A stretch of 64,000 nucleotides of DNA. Origin: Tenacibaculum sp. SZ-18. Its GTDB lineage: Bacteria > Bacteroidota > Bacteroidia > Flavobacteriales > Flavobacteriaceae. The notes under the pieces are model-generated. The model worked only from the letters and a program-made list of their open reading frames with translations, did not search any database and was not told the DNA's origin. Shown piece by piece: positions 1 through 8,406 of this stretch; within the stretch, counting starts at the first letter, position 1; the number at the start of each line of letters is the position of its first letter. The position numbers and the translations under genes are program-made. The DNA lies in NCBI RefSeq assembly GCF_002813915.1, contig NZ_CP019335.1, positions 3,145,777 to 3,209,776 on the forward strand, read 5' to 3'.

Positions 1-171
1 GAGATTTTTATAGGTCTCTTTTTGATTTATTTATTTATTGCCATGAAAAAGTTTTATAATCAAGGGTATTTTAAGACCCTTATAAAGTTTATAATGGTAA
101 ACTTTGTTTATATGTTTTTAGCAATAATCGGAATTACATTTGTTGGCTTGCTATCCTTTGCTTTATTTTGA
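1..171 (+). CDS. C-terminal end of a membrane protein, possibly DUF3667 family (partial)
   Basis: An open frame enters from the left edge and stops at TGA 169-171, giving 56 residues. The translation is strongly hydrophobic, with one membrane segment near residues 3-14 and another near residues 33-56, separated by a short basic stretch (MKKFYNQGYFKT). This pattern resembles the end of flavobacterial DUF3667 membrane proteins, but the family call is from memory of its look, not a search. Its last 64 bases overlap the 3' end of the convergent NRDE gene, which is unusual. The alternative is a chance open frame; the hydrophobic periodicity and basic linker argue for a real gene end. Confidence 0.5.
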   Translation, partial: EIFIGLFLIYLFIAMKKFYNQGYFKTLIKFIMVNFVYMFLAIIGITFVGLLSFALF

Positions 172-869
172 TAGGACAAAAGGCTTGTTTCATTTTTAAG
201 AACATCAAAATACTGCATTTCTAAAACTTTATCTTTCTTTTTTACCGAAGTAATACTCACAGTTTCAACGTATGGCCTTTTCATTTTAAGCGAAATTTCA
301 TCCCCGTGTGATGCATCTAAATGAAAATTCAAGATACTCGATTGATTCATTTCTTCATTTTGCTCTAACCAATCTCGAAACCAATCCTTCCTTAAGTTGT
401 TCATTTCTTGGGTATACAATGTTGAACTTGACCAAATACTCGGTTTGTTATCCAATTTTCTAAAATCTTTTTGCTTACCTGTCCAAACTAACTCATATGC
501 TTCTAAACTCCTCATCCAATCAATCATTACAAGAGTAAAAGGCTCAACTCCATCTAGTTCTAATTCATTTATAAAATTAACTGCGTCATCAGAAACTAAA
601 ATTTGCTTAACTATAATACCTCTACTTATTCTGTAAGAAAATTCTCTTTCATGAATTTCATATCCTCCATTTAGAAGACAAACTAATCTTTGGTTTTCAC
701 TTAATCCAATCCAAGTTCCTCCAGCCAATTCATCTTTCGGGTACACCAACTTGACGTCATTTTCTATATACTCTTTTGGCCCAATGGTATTTCTACTAGG
801 ACTTTCGTCTCTATTAGAAGTAAAAATAAAATCTCCTCCTCCTAAAGGTAAATATGTTACGGTACACAT
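108..869 (-). CDS. NRDE/TANGO2-family protein
   Basis: The 253-residue product starts MCTVTYLP and carries the family's signature Asn-Arg-Asp-Glu at residues 19-22 (SNRDE), placed as in NRDE (TANGO2-like) proteins. Family members are Ntn-hydrolase-like in appearance (Cys2 directly after the initiator Met is conserved) but their reaction is not settled; eukaryotic TANGO2 has been linked to heme and lipid handling. There is no signal peptide, so a cytoplasmic protein is expected. The gene is convergent with a partial membrane-protein gene and divergent from pruA. The family call is firm; the function is unknown. Confidence 0.85.
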   Translation of the reverse strand: MCTVTYLPLGGGDFIFTSNRDESPSRNTIGPKEYIENDVKLVYPKDELAGGTWIGLSENQRLVCLLNGGYEIHEREFSYRISRGIIVKQILVSDDAVNFINELELDGVEPFTLVMIDWMRSLEAYELVWTGKQKDFRKLDNKPSIWSSSTLYTQEMNNLRKDWFRDWLEQNEEMNQSSILNFHLDASHGDEISLKMKRPYVETVSITSVKKKDKVLEMQYFDVLKNETSLLSYQNKAKDSKPTNVIPIIAKNI

Positions 870-950
870 ATAGTTTTGTTTAAAAAAATTAAATACAAAT
901 TTTTCATAGCTCGTAATTAATAAACTTTACAAAAACCATACTAAAAATTG

Positions 951-958
951 TACATTTG
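951..958 (+). promoter_or_regulatory. Probable pruA promoter (-7 element)
   Basis: TACATTTG matches the flavobacterial -7 consensus TAnnTTTG exactly and lies 43 nt before the pruA ATG. No convincing -33 TTTG box is visible. The function is inferred from position. Confidence 0.5.
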
Positions 959-1001
959 CTAAACCAAAATTATCATATATAAATTCATTAAACAAACAAC
1001 C

Positions 1002-2627
1002 ATGGGAAAAGGATTTTTTAACGTTCCAGTTGCGGTTAACGAACCTGTAAAAGGATACGCTCCTGGATCTCCAGAAAGAGAAAGTGTTTCAAAACAATAC
1101 ACAGCTTACTTTAACGGTTCTATAGATGTACCAATGTATATCGGGAACGAAGAAGTTAGAACTGGCAATACGAGAAATATGACTCCGCCACACGATCATC
1201 AACATGTTGTTGGACAATATCATATCGGAGATAAAAGTCATGCTCAAAAAGCAATTACCAGTGCTTTAGAAGCTAGAGAACAATGGGCACAAATGCCATG
1301 GGAACAAAGAGCTGCGATATTTTTACGTGCAGCTGAATTAATTGCTGGACCGTATAGAGCAAAAATGAATGCTTCTACAATGATCGCTCAATCAAAAACA
1401 GTACACCAAGCAGAAATTGATGCCGCTTGTGAGTTAATTGATTTTTTGCGATTCAACGTAGAATATATGTCTGAAATTTATGCTGAACAACCAAACTCTG
1501 ATGATGGAATTTGGAACAGAGTTGAATACAGACCATTAGAAGGATTTGTATATGCAATTACTCCATTTAACTTTACTGCTATTGCAGCAAACTTGCCTGC
1601 TTCAGCAGCTATGATGGGTAATACTGTAGTTTGGAAACCATCTGACAGCCAAATATTTTCTGCAAAAGTTATTGTAGATGTATTCAAAGAAGCTGGTTTA
1701 CCAGGCGGTGTTATTAATGTAATCTATGGAGATCCAGTAGAAATTACAGAAGTTGTTTTATCTTCTCCAGATTTCGCAGGATTACATTTCACAGGTTCTA
1801 CATTTGTATTTAAAGAACTTTGGAAAAAAATCGGTGAAAATATTCACACATATAAAACATACCCGAGAATTGTAGGTGAAACTGGCGGTAAAGACTTTAT
1901 CGTTGCTCACCCATCTGCCAACCCAAAGCAAGTAGCAACTGGTATTTCTCGTGGGGCTTTTGAATTCCAAGGACAAAAATGTTCCGCTGCTTCTAGAGTT
2001 TATTTACCAAAATCTATAGCTAATGAAGTTCTAGAATACGTAAAAGAAGATATCGCTTCATTTAAAATGGGATCTCCTGAAGACATGAGTAACTTTATCA
2101 CGGCTGTTATCCACGAAGGATCATTTGATAAATTAGCTATGTATATAGATCAAGCTAAAGAAGATCCTGATGCTGAAATTTTTGCTGGAGGTGAATATGA
2201 CAAATCAAAAGGTTATTTTATTGAACCAACGGTTATATTAGCCAAAGATCCTAAATACACTACAATGAGTACTGAATTATTCGGACCTGTAGTTACTATT
2301 TATGTATACGAAGATGAAAACTGGGCTGAAACACTAAAATTAGTTGACGGAACCTCTGAATATGCTTTAACTGGAGCTGTTTTCTCAACAAATAGATACG
2401 CAATTGCTGAAGCTACAAAAGCATTAGAAAACTGCGCTGGAAACTTTTATATTAATGACAAGCCAACTGGAGCAGTTGTTGGTCAACAGCCATTTGGTGG
2501 AGCAAGAGCTTCAGGAACAAATGATAAAGCAGGATCTGCCCAAAACTTATTAAGATGGGTATCTCCAAGATTAATCAAGGAAACTTTTGTTTCTCCATCT
2601 GATTATCGCTATCCATTTTTAGGATAA
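1002..2627 (+). CDS. pruA: L-glutamate gamma-semialdehyde dehydrogenase (1-pyrroline-5-carboxylate dehydrogenase)
   Basis: This 541-residue aldehyde dehydrogenase oxidises glutamate-5-semialdehyde, in equilibrium with pyrroline-5-carboxylate, to glutamate using NAD+, the second step of proline catabolism. The sequence shows the ALDH landmarks: TPFNFTAIAANLPA (cofactor-binding segment), WKPSDSQ, GSTFVFKEL, the catalytic-glutamate region VGETGGKDF, the nucleophile Cys327 in GQKCSAASRVY, and the ELFGPV motif near the C-terminus. The length fits the monofunctional PruA type seen in Bacteroidota rather than the long PutA fusion. It appears monocistronic, with a promoter 43 nt upstream and a strong terminator just after the stop. 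No putA lies next to it. Confidence 0.95.
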   Translation: MGKGFFNVPVAVNEPVKGYAPGSPERESVSKQYTAYFNGSIDVPMYIGNEEVRTGNTRNMTPPHDHQHVVGQYHIGDKSHAQKAITSALEAREQWAQMPWEQRAAIFLRAAELIAGPYRAKMNASTMIAQSKTVHQAEIDAACELIDFLRFNVEYMSEIYAEQPNSDDGIWNRVEYRPLEGFVYAITPFNFTAIAANLPASAAMMGNTVVWKPSDSQIFSAKVIVDVFKEAGLPGGVINVIYGDPVEITEVVLSSPDFAGLHFTGSTFVFKELWKKIGENIHTYKTYPRIVGETGGKDFIVAHPSANPKQVATGISRGAFEFQGQKCSAASRVYLPKSIANEVLEYVKEDIASFKMGSPEDMSNFITAVIHEGSFDKLAMYIDQAKEDPDAEIFAGGEYDKSKGYFIEPTVILAKDPKYTTMSTELFGPVVTIYVYEDENWAETLKLVDGTSEYALTGAVFSTNRYAIAEATKALENCAGNFYINDKPTGAVVGQQPFGGARASGTNDKAGSAQNLLRWVSPRLIKETFVSPSDYRYPFLG

Positions 2628-2651
2628 AAATAGATGACATTCATATATTGG

Positions 2652-2682
2652 AAAGGCTGAAAATATTTTCAGCCTTTTTTTG
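2652..2682 (+). terminator. Rho-independent terminator of pruA
   Basis: A near-perfect inverted repeat (AAGGCTGAAAAT / ATTTTCAGCCTT) is followed by a T run, 25 nt after the pruA stop. Confidence 0.85.
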
Positions 2683-3074
2683 TTGTTTTAGCTCAAAAAA
2701 CCTTTCCATCGCTAAGGATTAAATATTTGAATTTACCTTCAGTAAAGACTCATCATATATTCAAAACTATACTGTCACAAAAAACAATACTCCATTGAAA
2801 TTCGTGGTTATATAAAATCATAATAAAACATCTGTTAGGCTATAACCAACTAAAATAAGAAGTCAGTTGTAAAAAGATCTTTCTTAACTTGTCCAAAAGA
2901 ATTGACAAAAATGACTTGAAAAAACAATTAGATTAAAATTTTAAGGAAATACAAGTATTGGTCTACACTTTTTGCCAATTGAAATTACGAGAACAACGGG
3001 AAGTCAATTTTTTTTTAAATTATAAAAAATTATAGTTAACTTTCAACTGGCTGTTATCCCCTTCAGATGACACC
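2683..3074. other. Gene-free stretch between pruA and rsmG
   Basis: About 390 bases of A+T-rich sequence lie between two converging transcription units. I see no open frame of meaningful length, no tRNA-like fold and no obvious repeat. Confidence 0.5.
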
Positions 3075-3109
3075 AAAAGCGGGAATCGAATTGGCAACAA
3101 TCGATTCCC
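3075..3109 (-). terminator. Probable rsmG terminator
   Basis: GGGAATCGA at 3081-3089 pairs with TCGATTCCC at 3101-3109, directly after the rsmG stop codon on the minus strand, and is followed in that direction by GCTTTT. The T run is short, so termination strength is uncertain. Confidence 0.55.
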
Positions 3110-3744
3110 TATTTTACTCCTTTGTATTTTATTGGTAAATGAACTACTTTTTTTGTTTCAAAAAATTCTTCTTCAAAAAAACTTGTTAAATCATAAATAG
3201 TAGCTTTTGGAAACTTGGTTAACTCTTCAGATAAATCCCCTCCCTTTAAATAAAGAATTCCATTTTTCAACTCATGATTTTGCTTTTTATGAACCTTATC
3301 CTTCACCCATCTATGGAACGTTTCCATCTGAGCGACAGCTCTACTCACAATAAAATCGTAGGTTTCCTTAACTTCCTCTACTCTACCATGAGTAGTTTTT
3401 ACATTTTCTAAACCTAAACCCTCTACTACTTCATTCACCACTTTAATCTTTTTCCCAATAGAATCAACTAAATGAAAATTAGTCCCCGGAAATAATATAG
3501 CTAAAGGAATTCCAGGAAAACCACCTCCTGTTCCAACATCCATAACATTTGATCCAGGTTGAAACTCCATCACTTTTGCTATCCCTAGTGAATGTAAAAC
3601 ATGACGTAAATACAATTCATCAATATCTTTCCTCGATACAACATTGATTTTAAGGTTCCAATCCTCGTATAACGACTGTAACTTTTCGAAGTGTTCTATT
3701 TGTTTTTCTGTAAGATTTGGAAAGTATTTCAAAATGATATCCAT
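3109..3744 (-). CDS. rsmG: 16S rRNA (guanine-527-N7)-methyltransferase
   Basis: The 211-residue protein matches RsmG/GidB, which uses SAM to methylate N7 of G527 in 16S rRNA. The SAM-binding glycine-rich motif VGTGGGFPGIPLA sits near residues 72-84, and the family segment RDIDELYLRHVLHSL lies just before it. VSRAVAQ, the conserved motif IV-like segment, is near residue 135. The length is normal for the family. It stands alone, with a -7 promoter element 20 nt upstream of the ATG (3764-3771). Confidence 0.94.
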   Translation of the reverse strand: MDIILKYFPNLTEKQIEHFEKLQSLYEDWNLKINVVSRKDIDELYLRHVLHSLGIAKVMEFQPGSNVMDVGTGGGFPGIPLAILFPGTNFHLVDSIGKKIKVVNEVVEGLGLENVKTTHGRVEEVKETYDFIVSRAVAQMETFHRWVKDKVHKKQNHELKNGILYLKGGDLSEELTKFPKATIYDLTSFFEEEFFETKKVVHLPIKYKGVK

Positions 3745-3763
3745 ATTATTCTTTTTGCGACGA

Positions 3764-3771
3764 CAAAAATA
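3764..3771 (-). promoter_or_regulatory. Probable rsmG promoter (-7 element)
   Basis: Read on the minus strand this is TATTTTTG, an exact TAnnTTTG match, 20 nt before the rsmG ATG. Confidence 0.45.
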
Positions 3772-3882
3772 GGAACAATTACTGATAGTTAAAGATTAAT
3801 ACAATTTAATAATTATCGTTAAAAACTTACGTTAACAGAAAAAGATGTTACAAAAACACTTATTTTTACTCCTTTAAAATAG

Positions 3883-4977
3883 ATGATGAATACAATTAAA
3901 TTTTCCAGAATAGATAAAACAAAGTTCTTTAGAACTTTAAATAAACGCGTAAACGAATATTTTAAAGAAAATAAAATAAAAAGAACTGGGAACTGGAAGC
4001 TTTATTTCAAGGCTATTATTATGTTCACCTTGTTCTTAGCTCCTTTTGCGATTATACTTACTGTAAACATGCCAGGTTGGTTACAATTATTGCTTACTGT
4101 AGTAATTGGCTTCGGTATGGCTGGCGTTGGAATGAATGTAATGCATGACAGTAATCACGAATCATTCTCTAGTAAAAAGTGGGTAAACGATTTAATGGGA
4201 AGTAGCATGTATATTTTAGCAGGAAATGTGTACAACTGGAAGGTTCAACACAACGTTTTACATCACACATACACAAATATACAAGATCACGATGAAGATA
4301 TGGATGCGGGTAGAATTATACGCTTTTCAAAACATACACAATGGAGGCCATTCCATAGGTATCAAAAGTATTATTCACCTGTATTATATGGTTTGTTGAC
4401 AATAAACTGGGCAATTACAACAGATTTCAAACAAATGCACCGTTATTTAAAAAGAAAACTTTCTTACGGAAAATTCCCAAATCCAAAGGTAGAGTGGACA
4501 AAACTAATTATAACTAAGATTGCTTATTATGCCATGTGGTTAGTTTTGCCATTACTAGTTTTAAATATTGCTTGGTGGAAAGTATTAATCGGTTTTTTTG
4601 TTATGCATTATACTGCAGGAATCATTTTAAGTTTTGTTTTCCAATTAGCACACATTGTTCCTAAAACTGAAACTCCATTACCAGACGACGGAGGAAACAT
4701 GAAAAACACTTGGGCAATTCACCAGTTATACACTACAGCGAATTTCGCTCCAAAAAACTGGTTCATCAACTTTTATACAGGCGGATTAAACCACCAAGTT
4801 GAGCACCATATTTTCCCTCATATTTCGCATATCCATTACAAGAAGATTGCGAAAATCGTAAAAGAAACAGCTAAGGAATTTAACTTGCCTTATCACGAAT
4901 ACAAATCAACACGTAAAGCAATATTAGAGCATTTAAGACATATTGCTGAACTAGGAAAAAAACCACAACTAGCATAA
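3883..4977 (+). CDS. Membrane fatty acid desaturase (acyl-lipid/acyl-CoA type)
   Basis: The 364-residue integral membrane protein has the three histidine boxes of diiron desaturases: HDSNHE (about residue 89), HNVLHH (about residue 125) and HQVEHH (about residue 306). The third box with QxxHH is typical of linoleoyl-CoA or front-end-like desaturases common in Flavobacteriia. Two pairs of hydrophobic segments (about residues 45-85 and 208-255) flank the boxes. It likely introduces double bonds into membrane lipids for fluidity; the regiospecificity cannot be read from sequence. Two adjacent ATGs (3883, 3886) are possible starts. The aminotransferase gene follows 11 nt later and is probably cotranscribed. 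Confidence 0.9.
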   Translation: MMNTIKFSRIDKTKFFRTLNKRVNEYFKENKIKRTGNWKLYFKAIIMFTLFLAPFAIILTVNMPGWLQLLLTVVIGFGMAGVGMNVMHDSNHESFSSKKWVNDLMGSSMYILAGNVYNWKVQHNVLHHTYTNIQDHDEDMDAGRIIRFSKHTQWRPFHRYQKYYSPVLYGLLTINWAITTDFKQMHRYLKRKLSYGKFPNPKVEWTKLIITKIAYYAMWLVLPLLVLNIAWWKVLIGFFVMHYTAGIILSFVFQLAHIVPKTETPLPDDGGNMKNTWAIHQLYTTANFAPKNWFINFYTGGLNHQVEHHIFPHISHIHYKKIAKIVKETAKEFNLPYHEYKSTRKAILEHLRHIAELGKKPQLA

Positions 4978-4988
4978 TCAAACACAAA

Positions 4989-6176
4989 ATGTCTGAAGCA
5001 TTATCAAACAGAATTAACAGTTTACCTGTTTCACAAACTTTAGCAATGGCGGCTAAAGCGAGAGAGTTAAAAGGCCAAGGGAAAGATATTATTAGCTTAA
5101 GCTTAGGGGAGCCTGATTTTAACACTCCAGATTTTATTAAAGATGCGGCAGTAGAAGCCATCGATCAAAATTTCAACTCGTATACTCCAGTGGATGGGTA
5201 TATTGAATTAAAAGAGGCAATCTGCACCAAATTTAAGCGTGATAATAATTTAGATTACAAACCAAACCAGATTGTGGTTTCAACAGGAGCTAAACAATCT
5301 ATTGCTAATGTAGCACAGGTTTTATTAAACCCAGGAGATGAAGTATTATTGCCAGCTCCATATTGGGTGAGTTACTCCGCAATTGCAACTTTATGTGAAG
5401 CTAAATTTGTAGAGATTCCATCTTCTATTGATGCAGATTTTAAAATCGCACCAAAACAATTAGAAGACGCTATTACTCCAAAAACAAAAATGGTATTCTT
5501 TAACTCACCAAACAATCCTAGTGGAAGTATTTATAGTGAGGCTGAATACAGAGCATTAGCAGAAGTTTTAGAAAAACATCCACAGATTTATATTCTTTCT
5601 GATGAAATTTACGAGCATATCAACTATGGTGTAAAACCTTTTAGTTTTGCAGCAATTGAAAGTATGTATGATAGAACAATTACTGTAAATGGATTAGCAA
5701 AAGCATTTGCTATGACAGGATGGAGAATTGGATATATTGGTGCTCCAGATTGGATAGCTAAAGCTTGTACTAAAATGCAAGGACAAATTACATCAGGAAC
5801 AAACTGTATTGCACAACGTGCAGCAATTACCGCAGTTTCAGCTTCTCCAGATCAAGTACAATATATGGTAAATGAATTCAAATCTCGTAGAGATATTGTA
5901 TTAGGTTTATTAGGAAAAATTGAAGGATTTAAATTAAACGTACCAGAAGGTGCTTTTTATATTTTTCCTGATATCTCTGCTTTCTTTGGAAAGACAATTA
6001 GAGGTAAAAAAATTGAAAATGCGAACGACTTTTCTATGTTATTATTAGAAGAGGCAAATGTAGCAACGGTAACAGGTGAAGCTTTCGGAGCTCCAAATTG
6101 CATTAGAATGTCTTATGCCGCGTCTGAATTACAATTAAGAGAAGCTGTTAAAAGAATTAAAGAAGTCTTAAGTTAA
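4989..6176 (+). CDS. Class I PLP-dependent aminotransferase (aspartate aminotransferase-like)
   Basis: The 395-residue protein is a fold-type I aminotransferase of the aspartate/aromatic subfamily. Visible landmarks are SLGEPDFNTP near residue 39, NSPNNPSG near residue 175 (the Asn that contacts the PLP ring region), SDEIYEHINY near residue 205, the Schiff-base Lys238 in NGLAKAFAMTGWRIGY, and a C-terminal Arg in NCIRMSYA that would bind the substrate carboxylate. It most likely interconverts aspartate and glutamate with their 2-oxo acids. It follows the desaturase by 11 nt and ends at a terminator lying inside the 3' end of the convergent protease gene. Confidence 0.92.
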   Translation: MSEALSNRINSLPVSQTLAMAAKARELKGQGKDIISLSLGEPDFNTPDFIKDAAVEAIDQNFNSYTPVDGYIELKEAICTKFKRDNNLDYKPNQIVVSTGAKQSIANVAQVLLNPGDEVLLPAPYWVSYSAIATLCEAKFVEIPSSIDADFKIAPKQLEDAITPKTKMVFFNSPNNPSGSIYSEAEYRALAEVLEKHPQIYILSDEIYEHINYGVKPFSFAAIESMYDRTITVNGLAKAFAMTGWRIGYIGAPDWIAKACTKMQGQITSGTNCIAQRAAITAVSASPDQVQYMVNEFKSRRDIVLGLLGKIEGFKLNVPEGAFYIFPDISAFFGKTIRGKKIENANDFSMLLLEEANVATVTGEAFGAPNCIRMSYAASELQLREAVKRIKEVLS

Positions 6177-6200
6177 TTGTAAACTTAATTTCAAGATAAA

Positions 6201-6680
6201 TTAAAAAGGCAACGACAATGTTCGTTGCTTTTTCTTTTTCATTTTTTTCAAGTACAATACTTTCTTATCGTAATCGATAAACGCCTTTCCCTTCTCTAAC
6301 ACATCAGCACCAATAATTCCATGTACTTTTTCAGCCTTATGCTGAGTTAAAGCAGTATTTACATGAGTCATATCAAACAATACTAAATCACAACTTTTTA
6401 GTTTCCAATCACCAATTTTTAAATCATTGCCTGACGATTTATACGTTTCCATATCTGTAGCTCCTGCTCCAGCCGCTTTTACTTCACTTTCTTCAGAAGT
6501 TAACTTAAAATAATCCAGCAAATCTAAACCAACACAAGAATTTGAAGCCCCAGTATCTAAAATAAACGTTCCTTTAATCCCATTAATTTTTGCAGATAAC
6601 TCCAAGTGATTTGTTATCATCTTTTTTAATTTGATTCGAACGTATTTCTTTTTACGTAATACTTTTTTCAAACTTGCCAT
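6201..6680 (-). CDS. Retropepsin-like aspartyl protease
   Basis: With the start at ATG 6680 the product has 159 residues. It contains one catalytic DTGAS motif preceded by hydrophobics (FILDTGAS, about residues 36-43), followed by a flap-like segment and then GIIGADVLEKG, the hydrophobic-hydrophobic-Gly motif of retropepsin-fold proteases. A single such motif implies action as a homodimer. No signal peptide or membrane segment is visible. An upstream in-frame ATG (6713) is rejected because the -7 promoter element at 6700-6707 would place transcription start downstream of it. It diverges from tatD. Substrate unknown. Confidence 0.8.
   Translation of the reverse strand: MASLKKVLRKKKYVRIKLKKMITNHLELSAKINGIKGTFILDTGASNSCVGLDLLDYFKLTSEESEVKAAGAGATDMETYKSSGNDLKIGDWKLKSCDLVLFDMTHVNTALTQHKAEKVHGIIGADVLEKGKAFIDYDKKVLYLKKMKKKKQRTLSLPF
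6204..6240 (+). terminator. Terminator after the aminotransferase gene
   Basis: GCAACGA and TCGTTGC form a hairpin followed on the plus strand by a T-rich run. It lies within the last codons of the convergent aspartyl protease gene, so it serves as coding sequence on the other strand. Confidence 0.75.
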
Positions 6681-6686
6681 TTCTTG

Positions 6687-6707
6687 TACTTTTGTTGCAC
6701 AAAGATA
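6687..6707. promoter_or_regulatory. Overlapping divergent promoters of the aspartyl protease and tatD
   Basis: TACTTTTG on the plus strand (6687-6694) and TATCTTTG on the minus strand (6707-6700) are both exact TAnnTTTG matches facing opposite ways. Each sits about 20-27 nt before the chosen ATG of its gene. The two elements are so close that the polymerases would compete. Confidence 0.55.
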
Positions 6708-6720
6708 CAGCATAATTTAT

Positions 6721-7485
6721 ATGATTACAGATTCACATACACACTTATATTCTGAGCAATTTGATGAAGATAGAGATTTAATGATTGCAAGAGCTAAAGA
6801 AATTGGAGTTTCAAGATTTTTTATCCCAGCCATTGATAGCTCTTACACGGATAGAATGTTCGAATTAGAGAAAAATTATCCAAATGATGTGTATTTAATG
6901 ATGGGCTTACACCCAACTTCTGTGAAAGAAAATTATCAAGAGGAATTGGCTCATGTAAAAGATTGGATTGATCAGCGAGAATTTTACGCCATTGGTGAAA
7001 TTGGAATTGATTTATATTGGGATAAAACATTTTTAAAACAACAACAAGAATCTTTTAGAATACAAATACAATGGGCAAAAGAAAAAAAACTTCCCATTGT
7101 AATTCATTGTAGAAATGCTTTTGATGAAATTTTTGAAGTATTAGAACTAGAAAAAGGGGATGATTTACGCGGAATTTTTCATTGTTTCACTGGAACTTTA
7201 GAACAAGCACAGAAGGCTATTTCGTACAATATGAAATTAGGTATTGGTGGAGTTGTAACATTTAAAAACGGTAAAATTGATAAGTTTTTAAATGAGGTAG
7301 ATTTAGAACATATTGTTCTTGAAACTGACTCGCCTTATTTAGCACCAACTCCGTATAGAGGCAAAAGAAACGAAAGTAGTTATATAGAGCAAGTTGTTGG
7401 GAAACTTGTTGATATCTACGGAAAAAAATTCCAAGAAATTTCAGAAATTACAACTGAAAACTCTAAAGCTGTATTTGGTGTCTGA
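6721..7485 (+). CDS. TatD-family metal-dependent hydrolase
   Basis: Starting at ATG 6721 the protein has 254 residues and begins with the family's metal-binding DSHTHL motif. Further ligands follow: GEIGID (Glu near residue 96), IVIHCRNA (His), FHCFTG (His) and ETDSPYLAP (Asp near the C-terminus). TatD proteins are 3'-5' DNA/RNA exonucleases with an amidohydrolase-type TIM barrel. A longer in-frame start at 6631 is rejected because it lies upstream of the -7 promoter at 6687-6694 and inside the divergent gene. The ogt start codon overlaps the tatD stop, so the pair is probably translated together. Confidence 0.92.
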   Translation: MITDSHTHLYSEQFDEDRDLMIARAKEIGVSRFFIPAIDSSYTDRMFELEKNYPNDVYLMMGLHPTSVKENYQEELAHVKDWIDQREFYAIGEIGIDLYWDKTFLKQQQESFRIQIQWAKEKKLPIVIHCRNAFDEIFEVLELEKGDDLRGIFHCFTGTLEQAQKAISYNMKLGIGGVVTFKNGKIDKFLNEVDLEHIVLETDSPYLAPTPYRGKRNESSYIEQVVGKLVDIYGKKFQEISEITTENSKAVFGV

Positions 7486-7963
7486 AATTAATATCGCAAA
7501 TTATAAATCTCCAATCGGAACTATTCAAATAAAAGGAAACGAGAAAGAAATTCACTCAATTCATTTTGTTGAAGAAAACATAGCTCATTTGAATAATACT
7601 GAGGCTAAGGAAGTACAAAAATGCATTCAGCAATTAGATGAATATTTTAACGGAATGAGAAAGGAATTTGCTTTAACCTTACGTCCTAAAGGAACAGAAT
7701 TTCAAGGAAAAGTTTGGACGGAATTATTAAAAGTCCCTTTTGGTAAAAAGAGAAGTTATTTGAAGCAATCTAAGAGATTAGGTGATGTAAAAGCAATAAG
7801 AGCTGTTGCCTCAGCAAATGGTAAAAACCCAATATCTATCATTATTCCTTGCCACAGAATTATTGGTTCGGATGGATCTTTAGCTGGATATACTGGTGGA
7901 GTTTGGAGAAAGAAATGGTTACTCGAGCATGAAAGTGGCAACAAACAACAGAGTTTGTTTTAA
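7478..7963 (+). CDS. ogt: Methylated-DNA--protein-cysteine methyltransferase
   Basis: The 161-residue protein has the active-site PCHR motif (IIPCHRIIG, nucleophile Cys near residue 124) and the following GYTGGVWRKKWLLEHE segment typical of Ogt/AGT. It transfers the methyl group of O6-methylguanine in DNA to its own cysteine, a one-turnover repair. The domain starts at SEINIANYKSPIG, which fits a GTG start at 7478 (TTG 7475 also possible), overlapping the tatD stop codon. A far-upstream ATG at 7394 would add an unrelated basic peptide and is unlikely. The gene is convergent with tadA and the two stop codons overlap. Confidence 0.9.
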   Translation: MSEINIANYKSPIGTIQIKGNEKEIHSIHFVEENIAHLNNTEAKEVQKCIQQLDEYFNGMRKEFALTLRPKGTEFQGKVWTELLKVPFGKKRSYLKQSKRLGDVKAIRAVASANGKNPISIIIPCHRIIGSDGSLAGYTGGVWRKKWLLEHESGNKQQSLF

Positions 7964-8406
7964 TTCAAATTTCTTTTTTCAACAAAAAAACGTCTCATTA
8001 ATTGACCACATTCTTCTTCTAAAACACCTGAAACTACTTTGGTTTTTGGATGTAGTTTAGTTCCTAAAATAGTAAAACCAGACCTTGGCTCACTAGCTCC
8101 ATAAACTATTTTTCCAATTTGAGTCCAATAACTTGCTCCTGCACACATTTGACACGGTTCAACAGTAACATACAATGTACAATCTCTTAAATATTTCCCT
8201 CCTAAATAATCTGCAGCTGAAGTAAAAGCCTGCATTTCTGCATGCGCCGTAACATCGTTTAAACGTTCGGTTAAATTATGAGCTCTAGCAATAATTTGAT
8301 TCTTAAATACAATTATCGCTCCTACCGGAACTTCTCCTTTCTTAAAAGCCTCTTCTGCTTCCAAAAGCGCTTTTTTCATAAAATATGTATCGTCAAAAGG
8401 ATTCAT
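7960..8406 (-). CDS. tadA: tRNA adenosine(34) deaminase-like nucleoside deaminase
   Basis: The 148-residue protein has the zinc deaminase signature: HAEM (catalytic Glu in HAEMQAF, about residue 53) and PCQMCAGA (two Cys ligands, about residue 83). This fits TadA, which converts A34 to inosine in tRNA-Arg(ACG); a guanine deaminase-like paralogue is the alternative. Notably, a tRNA-Arg with an ACG anticodon is encoded in this same window at 46656-46727 and would need this modification to read CGC and CGA. The start overlaps the stop of the MOSC gene upstream (TAATG), suggesting coupling. Confidence 0.87.
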   Translation of the reverse strand: MNPFDDTYFMKKALLEAEEAFKKGEVPVGAIIVFKNQIIARAHNLTERLNDVTAHAEMQAFTSAADYLGGKYLRDCTLYVTVEPCQMCAGASYWTQIGKIVYGASEPRSGFTILGTKLHPKTKVVSGVLEEECGQLMRRFFVEKRNLN

